In this document: positions 8,597-16,538 of the stretch, piece by piece | Layout of the letters: every line of letters begins with the position of its first letter | Numbering within the stretch: position 1 is the stretch's first letter | Position numbers and translations under genes: made by a program | Assembly: GCA_903831255.1 (NCBI GenBank) | Contig: CAIKWZ010000042.1 | Location: forward strand, 1-64,000 | Source of the DNA: an uncultured Alphaproteobacteria bacterium | GTDB lineage: Bacteria; Pseudomonadota; Alphaproteobacteria; Caulobacterales; Hyphomonadaceae | DNA length: 64,000 nt | Reading direction: 5' to 3' | The notes under the pieces: model-generated | Seen by the model: only the letters and a program-made list of their open reading frames with translations | The model's database searches: none | Told to the model about the DNA's origin: nothing

Positions 8597-9448
8597 TCAC
8601 CGCGCAAGCCAGTCGCCTACCGCTCCGTAAAACTGCCGGGGTTGATCTAGCATAAGATAGTGTCGGGCGTCATCGATCCTCAGCCGCCGGCAGTTTGGAT
8701 GCCTCGCGTAGGATGAGAGATAAGTCTGATCAAGCACCGCTCGCGGCACCGGCGCACGCCGATCATGCGCATAGACAACGTCAAGATCGGCTCTCATCGA
8801 TGCGAGGTCCGCACGAAGATCGGTGACCATCACCTCCGCCATCACATCCGCAACCATCGCTCGGTCGGACGCAAGGCTCCATCCCACAACGCGCTCCCTC
8901 ATCTCAGGGGCTGTCACCAGGCGCTCACATGTCCGTCGAAGTCCCTCGACAAACAGATCCTCATCAGCGGCCATAAAGCGTCTGCGGGCGGCATCCGCCA
9001 GCCCGAGAGCCGACCCGGCCGTAAGGAAGGGCGAGATCAGGGAGGAAAAAAAAGCCGGCGCATCCGCCACCATCACCCGTTCAACGGCATCCGGCTCGGC
9101 GATCGCCGTCATCATGGCCGCAAGTCCCCCCATGGAGTGACCGACGATCGCGGCGCGTCCCGCCGTCCGCTCACGAACATACCCCGCGAGCTCACCCGCC
9201 AGGGGTCGAAGAAACTGTCCGCGCCGCCGACCGGACGGGGGCGCGAGGCCCGAAAATCCCCGGATCTGAACCAGATGAACACGCACCCCTGCGCCGAGCA
9301 GCTCCAGTGCGCCCTCCCAGCACTCGGCTGAAGCCGCGAGGCCGTGGATGAAGACCACATCCCTGCCGCGCCCCTCTGTGCGCACGCGAAACAGCTGACC
9401 CTCACGCCAGTCCGGGTCAGGTTTTCGGAACCAGCTGAACAGCTTCAT
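8597..9448 (-). CDS. alpha/beta hydrolase
   Basis: 283 residues with an alpha/beta-hydrolase fold: strand VVFIHGLAAS with the oxyanion HG motif (about 31-40), nucleophile elbow GHSMGG (about 103-108), and C-terminal catalytic His in DDARHYLMLDQP. Asp in DVVYAHDRRAP is the probable acid. It sits between phaC and phaR and is transcribed with phaR (34-base gap), so a link to polyhydroxyalkanoate turnover (for example depolymerase or oligomer hydrolase) is plausible, but the substrate cannot be read from sequence. No signal peptide, so it is cytoplasmic. Confidence 0.8.
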   Translation of the reverse strand: MKLFSWFRKPDPDWREGQLFRVRTEGRGRDVVFIHGLAASAECWEGALELLGAGVRVHLVQIRGFSGLAPPSGRRRGQFLRPLAGELAGYVRERTAGRAAIVGHSMGGLAAMMTAIAEPDAVERVMVADAPAFFSSLISPFLTAGSALGLADAARRRFMAADEDLFVEGLRRTCERLVTAPEMRERVVGWSLASDRAMVADVMAEVMVTDLRADLASMRADLDVVYAHDRRAPVPRAVLDQTYLSSYARHPNCRRLRIDDARHYLMLDQPRQFYGAVGDWLAR

Positions 9449-9597
9449 CCTCTCGTCCCGCCTCAGCTCGGAGACGACCGCAGCGAAGGCGGCGTTGCCG
9501 GTTCTCCCCTTAAGTCATCGTCGATAACTTTGGTATAGTTCTTTGAGCCTGAGGCGGCGGATGGTACCATCGCCGCCTGACAGGGAGCGGGGCGTCC

Positions 9598-11373
9598 ATG
9601 GAGAACCAGGGGGGGATGAGCGCTTCGAACGCGTTCGAACTGGGACAGAACTTCCAGCGGATCAACCTCCTGCTTCAGCGCCTTGTGATGGCTCTGTCCC
9701 GCCGTGAGTTTCGCAATCCCGGCGTCGAAGGGCCGGGTCAGCCGTTCCTCATGAGGGCGGCGATGAGCCAGGCGGCCAGCCTGTGGTCGAACCCGATGAA
9801 GGCCCTCACCGCCCAGATGGAGTTCTGGCAGAACACCACGGAGCTCTACGCGGAACTGACCCAGGCCATGTTCGGAGGAGGCCGCCAGACCGGAGCTCAG
9901 CCGGAAAAGGATGCCCGCTTCAGAGACGAGGACTGGGAGCGTCATCCCTTTTTCTACTACCTGAAGCGCCAGTACCAGATCATGAGCGCCTATCTGGAGA
10001 CCCTCGCGGAGGGAGCGGAGGATGAGGACGACCCCCATCACTCTGAACAGGTACATTTCTTCACCCGACAACTGGTCGACATGTTCGCCCCGTCGAATTT
10101 TCTGGCGTCTAATCCGGTCGCCATTCGAAAAGCCGTTGAGACCAACGGGGCGTCGCTGGTGGAGGGCCTTGAAAACCTGGTGAAGGACCTCGAGCGCTCC
10201 GGAGGCGATCTGCTTGTCACGCTGTCAGATCCCGAGGCCTTCCGGATCGGAGAGACCCTCGCCGTTTCAGATGGCGCGGTCGTCTACGAGACCGATCTGT
10301 TCCAGCTGATCCGCTATGATGCGACAACAGAAAAAGTCTACTCGCGACCGATCCTCTTCATTCCCCCGTGGATAAACAAGTTCTACATCCTGGATCTGCA
10401 GCCCAAAACCTCGATGGTGAAATGGCTCACCTCGCAGGGCTTCACAGTCTACATGGTCAGCTGGCGCAATCCGGGTGAGGCCATGCGCGACTGGGGCCTC
10501 GACACCTATGTGTTCGACGGAGTGCTCAGCGCCGCCGAAACGGTCGACAGGATTTCAGGTGGAGAAGGCTGCAATATCGTCGGCTACTGCATCGGAGGCA
10601 CGACGCTGGCCATCGCCCTTGCCTGGATCGGCCGGCACTCCACCGCCTCCCCGATCAAGTCGGCGACCTTCTTCACAGCCCTCACCGACTTTGAGGACCC
10701 GGGTCCGCTCAAAGTGTTCATTGATGAGAGCTTTGTCGGCGGGATTCTTCTTGAAGCGAGCCGGAAGGGTTATCTCGATCAGCGCATCATGGCGCGGACG
10801 TTCAGCTATCTGCGTCCGAACGACCTGGTCTATGGACCGGCGGTCAAAGCCTATCTTCTTGGGGAGCCCCCTCCGAAATTCGATCTGCTGTTCTGGAATG
10901 AGGATTCCACCCGACTGCCGGAACGGATGGCGCGCGAATATCTGACGTATCTTTACCGGGACAATGACCTGGCGCTTGATCGCTTCCCGCTCAAGGAAAG
11001 CCGCGTCGGCCTGGGCGACATCAAGACGCCGCATTATGTGGTCGCGTGCGAAAAGGACCACATCGCTCCGTGGAGAGCCTCATTCAAGGGGTTGGCCCGG
11101 GCCGGCGGCGACGGTCGTTTCGTCCTCGCCCAGAGCGGACACATCGCCGGCATTGTGAACCATCCAGATCGCCGGAAGTATGGTTATTGGGTCAGTAACG
11201 ACAGACCGGGCGACCTCGACTCATGGAAAGCCGGCGCAGAGCCCCATGAAGGCTCGTGGTGGCCGGACTGGGCCCGATGGCTCTCCCGCAGGTCGGGTCG
11301 CAAGCAGCCAGCGGCGTGGCCTGAGACCCTGACCCGGATCGAACCCGCTCCAGGTCGCTACGTGACGGAATAG
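9598..11373 (+). CDS. phaC: class I polyhydroxyalkanoate synthase PhaC
   Basis: 591 residues, normal for class I synthases. The N-terminal PhaC_N domain covers about 50-225. The lipase-like box GYCIGGT holds the nucleophile Cys331; Asp487 (CEKDHIAPW) and His515 (SGHIAGI) complete the triad. It polymerises 3-hydroxyacyl-CoA into PHA granules in the cytoplasm. It is divergent from the hydrolase-phaR pair and followed by phaP. GGGAG lies upstream of the ATG. The family assignment is secure; the preferred monomer chain length (likely short, as for class I) is inferred. Confidence 0.95.
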   Translation: MENQGGMSASNAFELGQNFQRINLLLQRLVMALSRREFRNPGVEGPGQPFLMRAAMSQAASLWSNPMKALTAQMEFWQNTTELYAELTQAMFGGGRQTGAQPEKDARFRDEDWERHPFFYYLKRQYQIMSAYLETLAEGAEDEDDPHHSEQVHFFTRQLVDMFAPSNFLASNPVAIRKAVETNGASLVEGLENLVKDLERSGGDLLVTLSDPEAFRIGETLAVSDGAVVYETDLFQLIRYDATTEKVYSRPILFIPPWINKFYILDLQPKTSMVKWLTSQGFTVYMVSWRNPGEAMRDWGLDTYVFDGVLSAAETVDRISGGEGCNIVGYCIGGTTLAIALAWIGRHSTASPIKSATFFTALTDFEDPGPLKVFIDESFVGGILLEASRKGYLDQRIMARTFSYLRPNDLVYGPAVKAYLLGEPPPKFDLLFWNEDSTRLPERMAREYLTYLYRDNDLALDRFPLKESRVGLGDIKTPHYVVACEKDHIAPWRASFKGLARAGGDGRFVLAQSGHIAGIVNHPDRRKYGYWVSNDRPGDLDSWKAGAEPHEGSWWPDWARWLSRRSGRKQPAAWPETLTRIEPAPGRYVTE

Positions 11374-11407
11374 CCGCATAGGCCTTTCGGGAACGGGATT
11401 ATCGCAC

Positions 11408-11447
11408 TTGCGGCAAAATTTCACTTGCTTTTGCCGCGACGCGGCAA
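11408..11447. promoter_or_regulatory. inverted repeats before phaP, probable PhaR operator
   Basis: Two TTGC/GCAA palindromes lie 36-75 bases before the phaP start: TTGCGGCAA at 11408-11416 and the perfect TTGCCGC-GAC-GCGGCAA at 11431-11447, with a further TTGC half-site between them. PhaR proteins of related bacteria (Paracoccus, Rhodobacter) bind TGC-rich inverted repeats upstream of phasin genes, and phaR is encoded 3 kb away, so this is the expected operator. Binding itself is inferred. Confidence 0.7.
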
Positions 11448-11482
11448 TATACGTCGGTCAACGTCGCAAGAGGATCCTTCCC

Positions 11483-11908
11483 ATGAACCCGATGACCGAG
11501 ATGTTCGACTTCAATAAGAACATGGAAGCCTTCGCCAAATTCTATCCGGACATGGCGGTTGCGCCGCCGGTCAAGGCGATGACCGACATGGCGGAGAAAT
11601 ATCGCACGGTGACCCTTGAGGCCATGAACCGGAACATGGAGCTCACCACCGCCTGGATGCGTGACGCAGCCCGCGATGCGGCCACGCTCATGGTCGCAGA
11701 CGCCTCCCCTGACGCGTACGCCCGGAAGGCCGGAGAAATGGCGACCACCGCCATTCAGGACCTGCCCGGTCGTCTCATGGCTTACGCCGATGTCGCTCGC
11801 AAGGCGCAGGCGGATCTCATGGAAACCGTTCTGCCGGCGACCGCTCAGGCCGCCGCAACCGCGTCGGAAACCGCCAAAGCGGCTCGACCCGCCCGCAAGA
11901 CGGCTTAA
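11483..11908 (+). CDS. phaP: phasin family protein (PHA granule protein)
   Basis: 141 residues starting MNPMTEMFDFNKNMEAFAKF, almost entirely amphipathic helix, ending in an Ala/Lys/Arg-rich tail (AKAARPARKTA). This composition and the position downstream of phaC identify a phasin, which coats PHA granules and controls their number and size. GAGGA precedes the ATG at 11483; the open frame extending to 11408 runs through the operator palindromes and is not the real start. Confidence 0.85.
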   Translation: MNPMTEMFDFNKNMEAFAKFYPDMAVAPPVKAMTDMAEKYRTVTLEAMNRNMELTTAWMRDAARDAATLMVADASPDAYARKAGEMATTAIQDLPGRLMAYADVARKAQADLMETVLPATAQAAATASETAKAARPARKTA

Positions 11909-11968
11909 AGCAACCTGCGGAGCGTCGGCTCAGTCCCGCTGAGCCCCGGTCAGCTCCCTGCCCAACAT

Positions 11969-12004
11969 GAACCGCCCCGCGCCGAAACCGGCATGGGGCG
12001 GTTC
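11969..12004. terminator. hairpin between convergent phaP and moaC
   Basis: A perfect 10-bp stem, GAACCGCCCC (11969-11978) with GGGGCGGTTC (11995-12004), around a 16-base loop. No T-run follows on either side. It lies between the convergent ends of phaP and moaC and could serve both directions. Confidence 0.55.
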
Positions 12005-12032
12005 ATTCCGTTAAGAGAAACACATACGGCCT

Positions 12033-12509
12033 TCAGGGCGCGGAAAACGTCCCGCTTGCTCCTCCGGACTTCTCCACGAGACGAACATCATCAATCCGCA
12101 TGCCTCGATCGGCGGCCTTGAGCATGTCGTAGATGGTCAGACAGGCGATGGAAGCAGCGGTCAGCGCCTCCATCTCGACCCCCGTGGGGCCTGTCGTGGC
12201 GACCTCAGCCTCGACTGTGAACCCATCTCCCTCCGCACTCTCGTGAACGCGAACCTTGACGCTGGACAGCAGAATAGGATGACACATCGGAATAAGGTCC
12301 GACGTGCGCTTTCCCGCCATCACGCCGGCAATCTCAGCCACGGCCCGGACGTCTCCCTTTCCCTGGCCTGAGCGCGCAAGGTCAAAGGCCGCTGCACTCA
12401 TTCGGATGCGACCCATCGCACGAGCCCGACGATGAGTGGCGGGCTTGTCCGACACATCAACCATCTTCGCTCGGCCATCCGCATCGATATGCGTGAGTTG
12501 TCCTGTCAT
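12033..12509 (-). CDS. moaC: cyclic pyranopterin monophosphate synthase MoaC
   Basis: 158 residues, full length for MoaC. The opening LTHIDADGRAKMVDVSDKP, the core KRTSDLIPMCHPILLSSV and GPTGVEMEALTAAS, and the ending YDMLKAADRGMRIDDVRLVEKSGG are all family signatures. The enzyme converts the MoaA product (3',8-cH2GTP) to cyclic pyranopterin monophosphate in molybdenum cofactor synthesis. It is divergent from moeA, with about 130 bases between the starts that should hold both promoters. Confidence 0.95.
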   Translation of the reverse strand: MTGQLTHIDADGRAKMVDVSDKPATHRRARAMGRIRMSAAAFDLARSGQGKGDVRAVAEIAGVMAGKRTSDLIPMCHPILLSSVKVRVHESAEGDGFTVEAEVATTGPTGVEMEALTAASIACLTIYDMLKAADRGMRIDDVRLVEKSGGASGTFSAP

Positions 12510-12640
12510 CTCGTCAGCCCCTGTCCTCTTGAGCTAGCATGATCTGATCTTGCCCGGGGCGCCAGCCCCTCTGGCCCCAGCCTGACCAGGCAAACCCGTC
12601 CGGCGCCTCTGGAGCCGTTTCTTCGCGAGAGGATATCGAC

Positions 12641-13843
12641 ATGATCCGTATGGCTTCGCTCGATCAGGCTCAGACCCTGGCGATCGAACACGCGGCGTTG
12701 CGCAGGACCGCTGTAGAGACGATTCCCCTCGCGATGGCCGACGGACGACGCCTCGCCGATCCCGTTCGGGCGTCGCTCTTCCAGCCTCCGGCGTCCGTCT
12801 CCGCAATGGACGGCTACGCGGTCCGCTTTCAGGACATGCAGCTGGGAGCCCGATTGCACGTGATAGGGGAATCGAGAGCGGGAGCGCCCTATGAGGGGTC
12901 GATCAGCTCCGGACAGGCTGTCAGAATTTTCACAGGGGCCTGGACGCCCGAAGGCGCCGATCACATCCTTATACAGGAGGACGCCCATCGGGAGGGCGAT
13001 GTTCTGACCGTCGCCAGCCCCCAGGGATCTCCAGGGTCCATCCGTCGTCGCGGACGGGACTTCAGCGACGGAGACGAGCTCATTCCCGCAGGCTTCTTGA
13101 TGACGCCGGGCGCGATAGCCCTCGCGGCGGCAGGAAACGCCGCTGTCCTCAGAGCGCACGCCAGACCTGTCATCGCCGTACTCTCCACCGGAGATGAACT
13201 TGTGCCGGTCGGCCGGACCCCATTGCGAGGACAGATCATAAACTCCATCGCGCCGGCTCTGTGCGCGCTCATCGAACGCTGGGGAGGTCGCGCTTTGGAA
13301 CTGGAAACCGCGCGCGATGAAGACGGCGACGTACGCCAGCGCCTGAAAACGCCGTGCGATCTTGTAGTGTCGATCGGCGGCGCTTCTGTTGGAGATTATG
13401 ACATCGTAAGGCCTGCCTTCGCCGCCGAGGGATTCTCGCCGATCTTTGAAAAAGTCGCCGTGAAACCCGGAAAGCCGACCTGGTTCTCGGCACGAGAGGA
13501 TCGGCTCGCCCTCGGACTGCCGGGCAATCCCGCCGCCGCCATGGTGACCGCCCAGTTATTCCTTCGGCCGGTGATCGTGGCGATGACAGGCGGCCCTGAC
13601 CCACGCCCCCCCGTCGCTCACGCCATCCTCTCAGGCGACCTGCCATCAGCAGGCGGTCGAGAAGAACTGCTTCGGGCGGTGATGTCCTCAGACGCGGACG
13701 GAAGACTTCATGTCCGCCCGGCGGACGATCAGGATAGTTCCTTGCTCAATCCCTTCCTCGTTGCGGACGCCCTCATTCGTCGACACCCCGGCCAGAAGGC
13801 CGCCAAAGACGGCGATCGCGTCGAGATCATAAGACTACTCTGA
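12641..13843 (+). CDS. moeA: molybdopterin molybdotransferase MoeA
   Basis: 400 residues, standard for MoeA. Visible signatures: SAMDGYAV near residue 48, the GGASVGDYDIV loop of the MoCF/MogA-like domain, KVAVKPGKPTWF and GLPGNPAAAM. The enzyme inserts molybdate into adenylated molybdopterin, the last common step of Moco synthesis. GAGAGGA is correctly spaced before the ATG at 12641; a second ATG at 12650 is possible. It is divergent from moaC. Confidence 0.95.
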   Translation: MIRMASLDQAQTLAIEHAALRRTAVETIPLAMADGRRLADPVRASLFQPPASVSAMDGYAVRFQDMQLGARLHVIGESRAGAPYEGSISSGQAVRIFTGAWTPEGADHILIQEDAHREGDVLTVASPQGSPGSIRRRGRDFSDGDELIPAGFLMTPGAIALAAAGNAAVLRAHARPVIAVLSTGDELVPVGRTPLRGQIINSIAPALCALIERWGGRALELETARDEDGDVRQRLKTPCDLVVSIGGASVGDYDIVRPAFAAEGFSPIFEKVAVKPGKPTWFSAREDRLALGLPGNPAAAMVTAQLFLRPVIVAMTGGPDPRPPVAHAILSGDLPSAGGREELLRAVMSSDADGRLHVRPADDQDSSLLNPFLVADALIRRHPGQKAAKDGDRVEIIRLL

Positions 13844-13936
13844 GAACGGGAAGCCCATCCCAGGTCATCGCGAGCCTGCGGACCGATGCCGTCCGCCCTC
13901 AGAAGCGACAGTGTCTCATGTAACCGGAATTCGCAG

Positions 13937-13962
13937 GCGTCGTTGACGGCAGTCAACGTCGC
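13937..13962. repeat. 26-base near-perfect inverted repeat upstream of dodecin
   Basis: GCGTCGTTGAC, four-base spacer GGCA, then GTCAACGTCGC: ten of eleven arm positions pair. It ends 44 bases before the dodecin ATG and lies about 95 bases after moeA. It has the size and symmetry of a dimeric regulator's operator; without a T-run it is a poor terminator. Confidence 0.5.
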
Positions 13963-14006
13963 GAAGCCTCAAAGCGGCCATCCTCGCTTTTTATGAAGGA
14001 GCCGTC

Positions 14007-14207
14007 ATGTCTGTCGCCAAAGTGATCGAGATCTGCGCCGCATCCCCCAAGAGCATCGAGGACGCCGTACAGAAAGGTGTGAGCCGGGCGAGCGAGACCA
14101 TCGACGGAATACAGGGCGTCTGGGTTCAGGACATCAAGGCGGAAATTGAAAATGGGCGCATCGCGCAGTGGCGGGTCAATCTCAAGGTGACATTCATCCT
14201 GAACTAG
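14007..14207 (+). CDS. dodecin family flavin-binding protein
   Basis: 66 residues, the full length of dodecins. The order VAKVIEICAASPKSIEDAVQKGVSRASETIDGIQGVWVQDIKAEIENGRIAQWRVNLKVTFIL fits the family: one helix packed on a three-stranded sheet, with the conserved Trp (GVWVQD) that stacks on flavin. Dodecins form cytoplasmic dodecamers that store or buffer FMN/riboflavin. AAGGAG lies about five bases upstream of the ATG. A short AAAGCG/CGCTTT stem with following T residues lies in the leader at about 13971-13991. Confidence 0.92.
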   Translation: MSVAKVIEICAASPKSIEDAVQKGVSRASETIDGIQGVWVQDIKAEIENGRIAQWRVNLKVTFILN

Positions 14208-14250
14208 ATGTCGCGAATTCAACCGCGGGCGATCAGCATGGGGCTCCGCA

Positions 14251-15369
14251 TCATGAGGAAATGACCTCAGAGCCCGGAGCCCCTGATGGTTCGGCACGCG
14301 CCTCCTCCTGGGACGTCTTCCCGGCTGCGGCGGTTTCAGCCCAGATCTCGAGAGCCCGCATCATGGCTACCAGCCAGCTGATCACGTCGAGAAAGAGCGC
14401 GCTCGACCAGACGAAGATGATCACGATCAGGAGACTGGAAAGAATGATCGCCGTCATCGCCGTCAGACGGGATTTAAGCCACTTGCCGGTCCAGAAACCC
14501 TCAGCCTTTCGCTCTTCAAGCAGAGTATCGACCTCGGCTTTCCTGTCAGCCAGGATCTGTTCAGCCTGCTCACGAGCGCCCTCGACCGAAACCGCTTCCG
14601 CCTCTGCGAGCTGAGCCGCGTCCTCCGCGGAGAAGCTCGTCCGCGCAAGGTCGATATAGCGCCCCAGCACCCGACCATAGTCCTCGCAGTCCGAGAGCTC
14701 GAACCCGGTAAACTCAGGCCCGGGACAAAGAGAGAGCTCTCCTTCAACGGTGTCTGCGATCGCATTGACCTCTTCAAGGCTGACGACTTCCTGCAGTTTC
14801 TGGATGATCCCGCCGCTGTAGGCGGCGTTATCCGAAAACGTCTTGAGGGCGGCGCTGGCTGCATCGCTCTTGCGTCGAGCCTCTTCAGAGGCCTTGCGGG
14901 CCCGCTCCTGAAAGTCAGGCGCGGCCGTCTCAGCAACCTTGGCTTCAGCCTCAGTGATGGCGGTCTGAGCCGCCTTTATCTGTTCGCCTCGTTCCGCCTC
15001 CCTTTCGAGTTCTGATTTCGGATAAAGCGACATCGCTGCCGCCGAGGCCCCTGCAGCGACGATCAGGAGACAAACGACAAGAACAAGAAAGTAGTAAATG
15101 TCGCTGATCTTCTTGAGAGTGAAGACACGCGAACCTGCAAGTCGCGCATCATCCGCCTCAGCGCCCAGAATCACGTTCACGGCCCGCCGAAGAAAAATGA
15201 AAGGCGTCGTGAAGATGGCGGAGAAAACCCGCCAGAGGGCGCGCAGGACCTCAACAACCCTCCCCTGGCTCAGAAGCGCTACGAAAAGCCCCGCTGAGAC
15301 AAGGAACATGACGCCGGTCAACCACAGGTTTTCCTGCGCCAGTTCGAAGATATCCGTCACCATATCCAT
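14251..15369 (-). CDS. membrane protein with central coiled coil, unknown function
   Basis: 372 residues, not recognised. Hydrophobic segments: about 16-34 (LTGVMFLVSAGLFVALL), 48-62, 90-115 (IYYFLVLVVCLLIVAAGASAAAM), and a C-terminal pair around 300-340 (MTAIILSSLLIVIIFVWSSALFL). Between them lies a long Ala/Glu-rich helical stretch (about 120-290) that should form a coiled coil, with a small Cys pair (LCPGPEF...LSDCEDY). The layout suggests a periplasmic or cytoplasmic coiled-coil between membrane anchors. It is transcribed alone, convergent with dodecin. The start begins MDMVTDIFELAQENLWL. Confidence 0.7.
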   Translation of the reverse strand: MDMVTDIFELAQENLWLTGVMFLVSAGLFVALLSQGRVVEVLRALWRVFSAIFTTPFIFLRRAVNVILGAEADDARLAGSRVFTLKKISDIYYFLVLVVCLLIVAAGASAAAMSLYPKSELEREAERGEQIKAAQTAITEAEAKVAETAAPDFQERARKASEEARRKSDAASAALKTFSDNAAYSGGIIQKLQEVVSLEEVNAIADTVEGELSLCPGPEFTGFELSDCEDYGRVLGRYIDLARTSFSAEDAAQLAEAEAVSVEGAREQAEQILADRKAEVDTLLEERKAEGFWTGKWLKSRLTAMTAIILSSLLIVIIFVWSSALFLDVISWLVAMMRALEIWAETAAAGKTSQEEARAEPSGAPGSEVISS

Positions 15370-15668
15370 GACGCCGCCGCTCCCCTGCTCTGAGCGCCTG
15401 TCGTCGGCGCTTCAGTTCTCGTCACACTAGCGGGAACCCTTGCGCCGGGTCCAGAAGCGATCCCGCCTCATGGCGCCCGGAAGAGACCATCGGCGACCGC
15501 CCGCCCCAGCCTCGCCCAGACCGGGTCGCCATCCGTGTGAACGTCGAAACTGGTTCATGACCGCCGACATCACGGTCAGCCCTCCGGACGATGGTCGAAT
15601 ATCCTCGGAATGACCCAAACCTGAGGCTCAGCGGATCCCTGACCAATCGGTGAACGTGCGACCCGCTT
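15370..15668. other. gene-free interval
   Basis: About 300 bases between the start of the membrane protein gene and the 3' end of tRNA-Leu. Open frames on the minus strand here run straight through the tRNA and intron and show no domain, so they are not called. I see no clear terminator or promoter motif. Confidence 0.4.
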
Positions 15669-15990
15669 TGGTGCGGGCGGCCGGAATCGAACCGGCACGG
15701 GTCGCCCCTACGGATTTTCGTACCACTTCGACTTTCGTCGCCCCTGTCGCCGGTTATAGGGCCCGGCGGCCGGTTCGTGGTCTGGACTATCCCTTCGCCG
15801 TAGTCGTGTCCGACCTTAGGCGCTGCCCGTCTAGTCTCTACACCTTCCCCTCGGCTCAGGAGCGAAGGGCTTGGCTCGGGATCGCCATCTGACAGGGTTC
15901 CCCGAATTTGAGCAGTTCTGCACCGGATGTTTCCAGCCGGGCACTCAAGTCGTTCAAGTCCGTTGCGTCTACCAGTTTCGCCACGCCCGC
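15669..15990 (-). tRNA. tRNA-Leu(UAA) interrupted by a group I intron
   Basis: On the minus strand the 5' exon (15990-15956) reads GCGGGCGTGGCGAAACTGG..., ending ...CGGACTT; the 3' exon (15718-15669) reads AAAATCCGTAGGGG... and ends CGCCCGCACCA. Joined, they give an 85-base class II tRNA. The 7-bp acceptor stem pairs GCGGGCG with CGCCCGC. The anticodon arm is ACGGA-CTTAAAA-TCCGT with anticodon TAA; the variable arm is long, the T-arm is GCCGGTTCGATTCCGGC, and CCA is encoded. The 237-base insert falls exactly after U34. The tRNA can only be functional if the insert is spliced. Confidence 0.92.
15719..15955 (-). ncRNA. group I intron (IC3-like) in the tRNA-Leu(UAA) anticodon loop
   Basis: 237 bases between U34 and A35. 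The insert ends in G as group I introns do. P1 forms between exon ACUU and intron GAGU, with the conserved U-G wobble at the splice site. Core blocks read on the minus strand resemble the cyanobacterial tRNA-Leu intron as I remember it: ATCCCGAGCCAAGCC, GGAAGGTGTAGAGACTAGACGG, GCCTAAGGTC, then GGGATAGTCCAGACC. P7 is visible as GACTA near 15835 pairing with TAGTC near 15790. There is no open frame for a homing endonuclease, so it is a minimal ribozyme. Confidence 0.88.
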
Positions 15991-16103
15991 ACGCCTGCGT
16001 GTATACCTGCACCCGGCTCCTGCGCCAATGGCGAGACCAGAGGAGGATGGAACCCGGGCGGAAGAAGGGTTTTCCGCCGTCGGCGGCGGCGCTATGATGA
16101 CCC

Positions 16104-16520
16104 ATGTTCACCTCGCAACTCCGTCAAGTTCGTTGGGCCGCCCTCGCCGCAGTCGCCTTCCTCGCGCCCCGCGAAAGCTACGGCCAGCAGCCATCGACGG
16201 TACAAGCCGAGCCAAGGCCGGCGCCCCCGTTTGAAAGCCTTGTTGAACTGGCGGGCGTCCTCGGCGAAGCCCACGCGGCTCGGTCCGCCTGCGCGGGAGA
16301 AGATGATCAGACCTGGCGAGGATACATGCAGCAGATGCTCGACCTCGAAGGGCCGTCCGGATCAGGTCGGGGAGCTCTCACGAGCGCATTCAATCAGGGC
16401 TACCGGCGCCAGATCCGAATCACCCCCTCGTGCACGCCGGATACCCGCGCTCAGGAAGCCGAGATCGCAGCGCGCGGACGGGCGCTCTCCGATCGGATCG
16501 CACGGGACTATCTGGGCTGA
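16104..16520 (+). CDS. TIGR02301 family periplasmic protein
   Basis: 138 residues. An N-terminal signal-like segment (WAALAAVAFLAPRESYGQQ) is followed by LVELAGVLGEAHAARSACAGEDDQTWRGYMQQMLDLEG and LTSAFNQGYRRQ, the arrangement of the alphaproteobacterial TIGR02301 family. Two cysteines (SACAG and TPSCTP) may form a disulfide. Function is unknown. The ATG at 16104 opens MFTSQLRQVRW, giving a short basic n-region before the hydrophobic stretch. It is convergent with the TPP enzyme gene. Confidence 0.75.
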   Translation: MFTSQLRQVRWAALAAVAFLAPRESYGQQPSTVQAEPRPAPPFESLVELAGVLGEAHAARSACAGEDDQTWRGYMQQMLDLEGPSGSGRGALTSAFNQGYRRQIRITPSCTPDTRAQEAEIAARGRALSDRIARDYLG

Positions 16521-16538
16521 CACCCAGGCGCGAGACGC

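Noticed and set aside
12506-13159. 217-codon open frame opposite moeA
   Set aside because: Arg/Gly/Ser-rich shadow of moeA without domain or ribosome-binding site.
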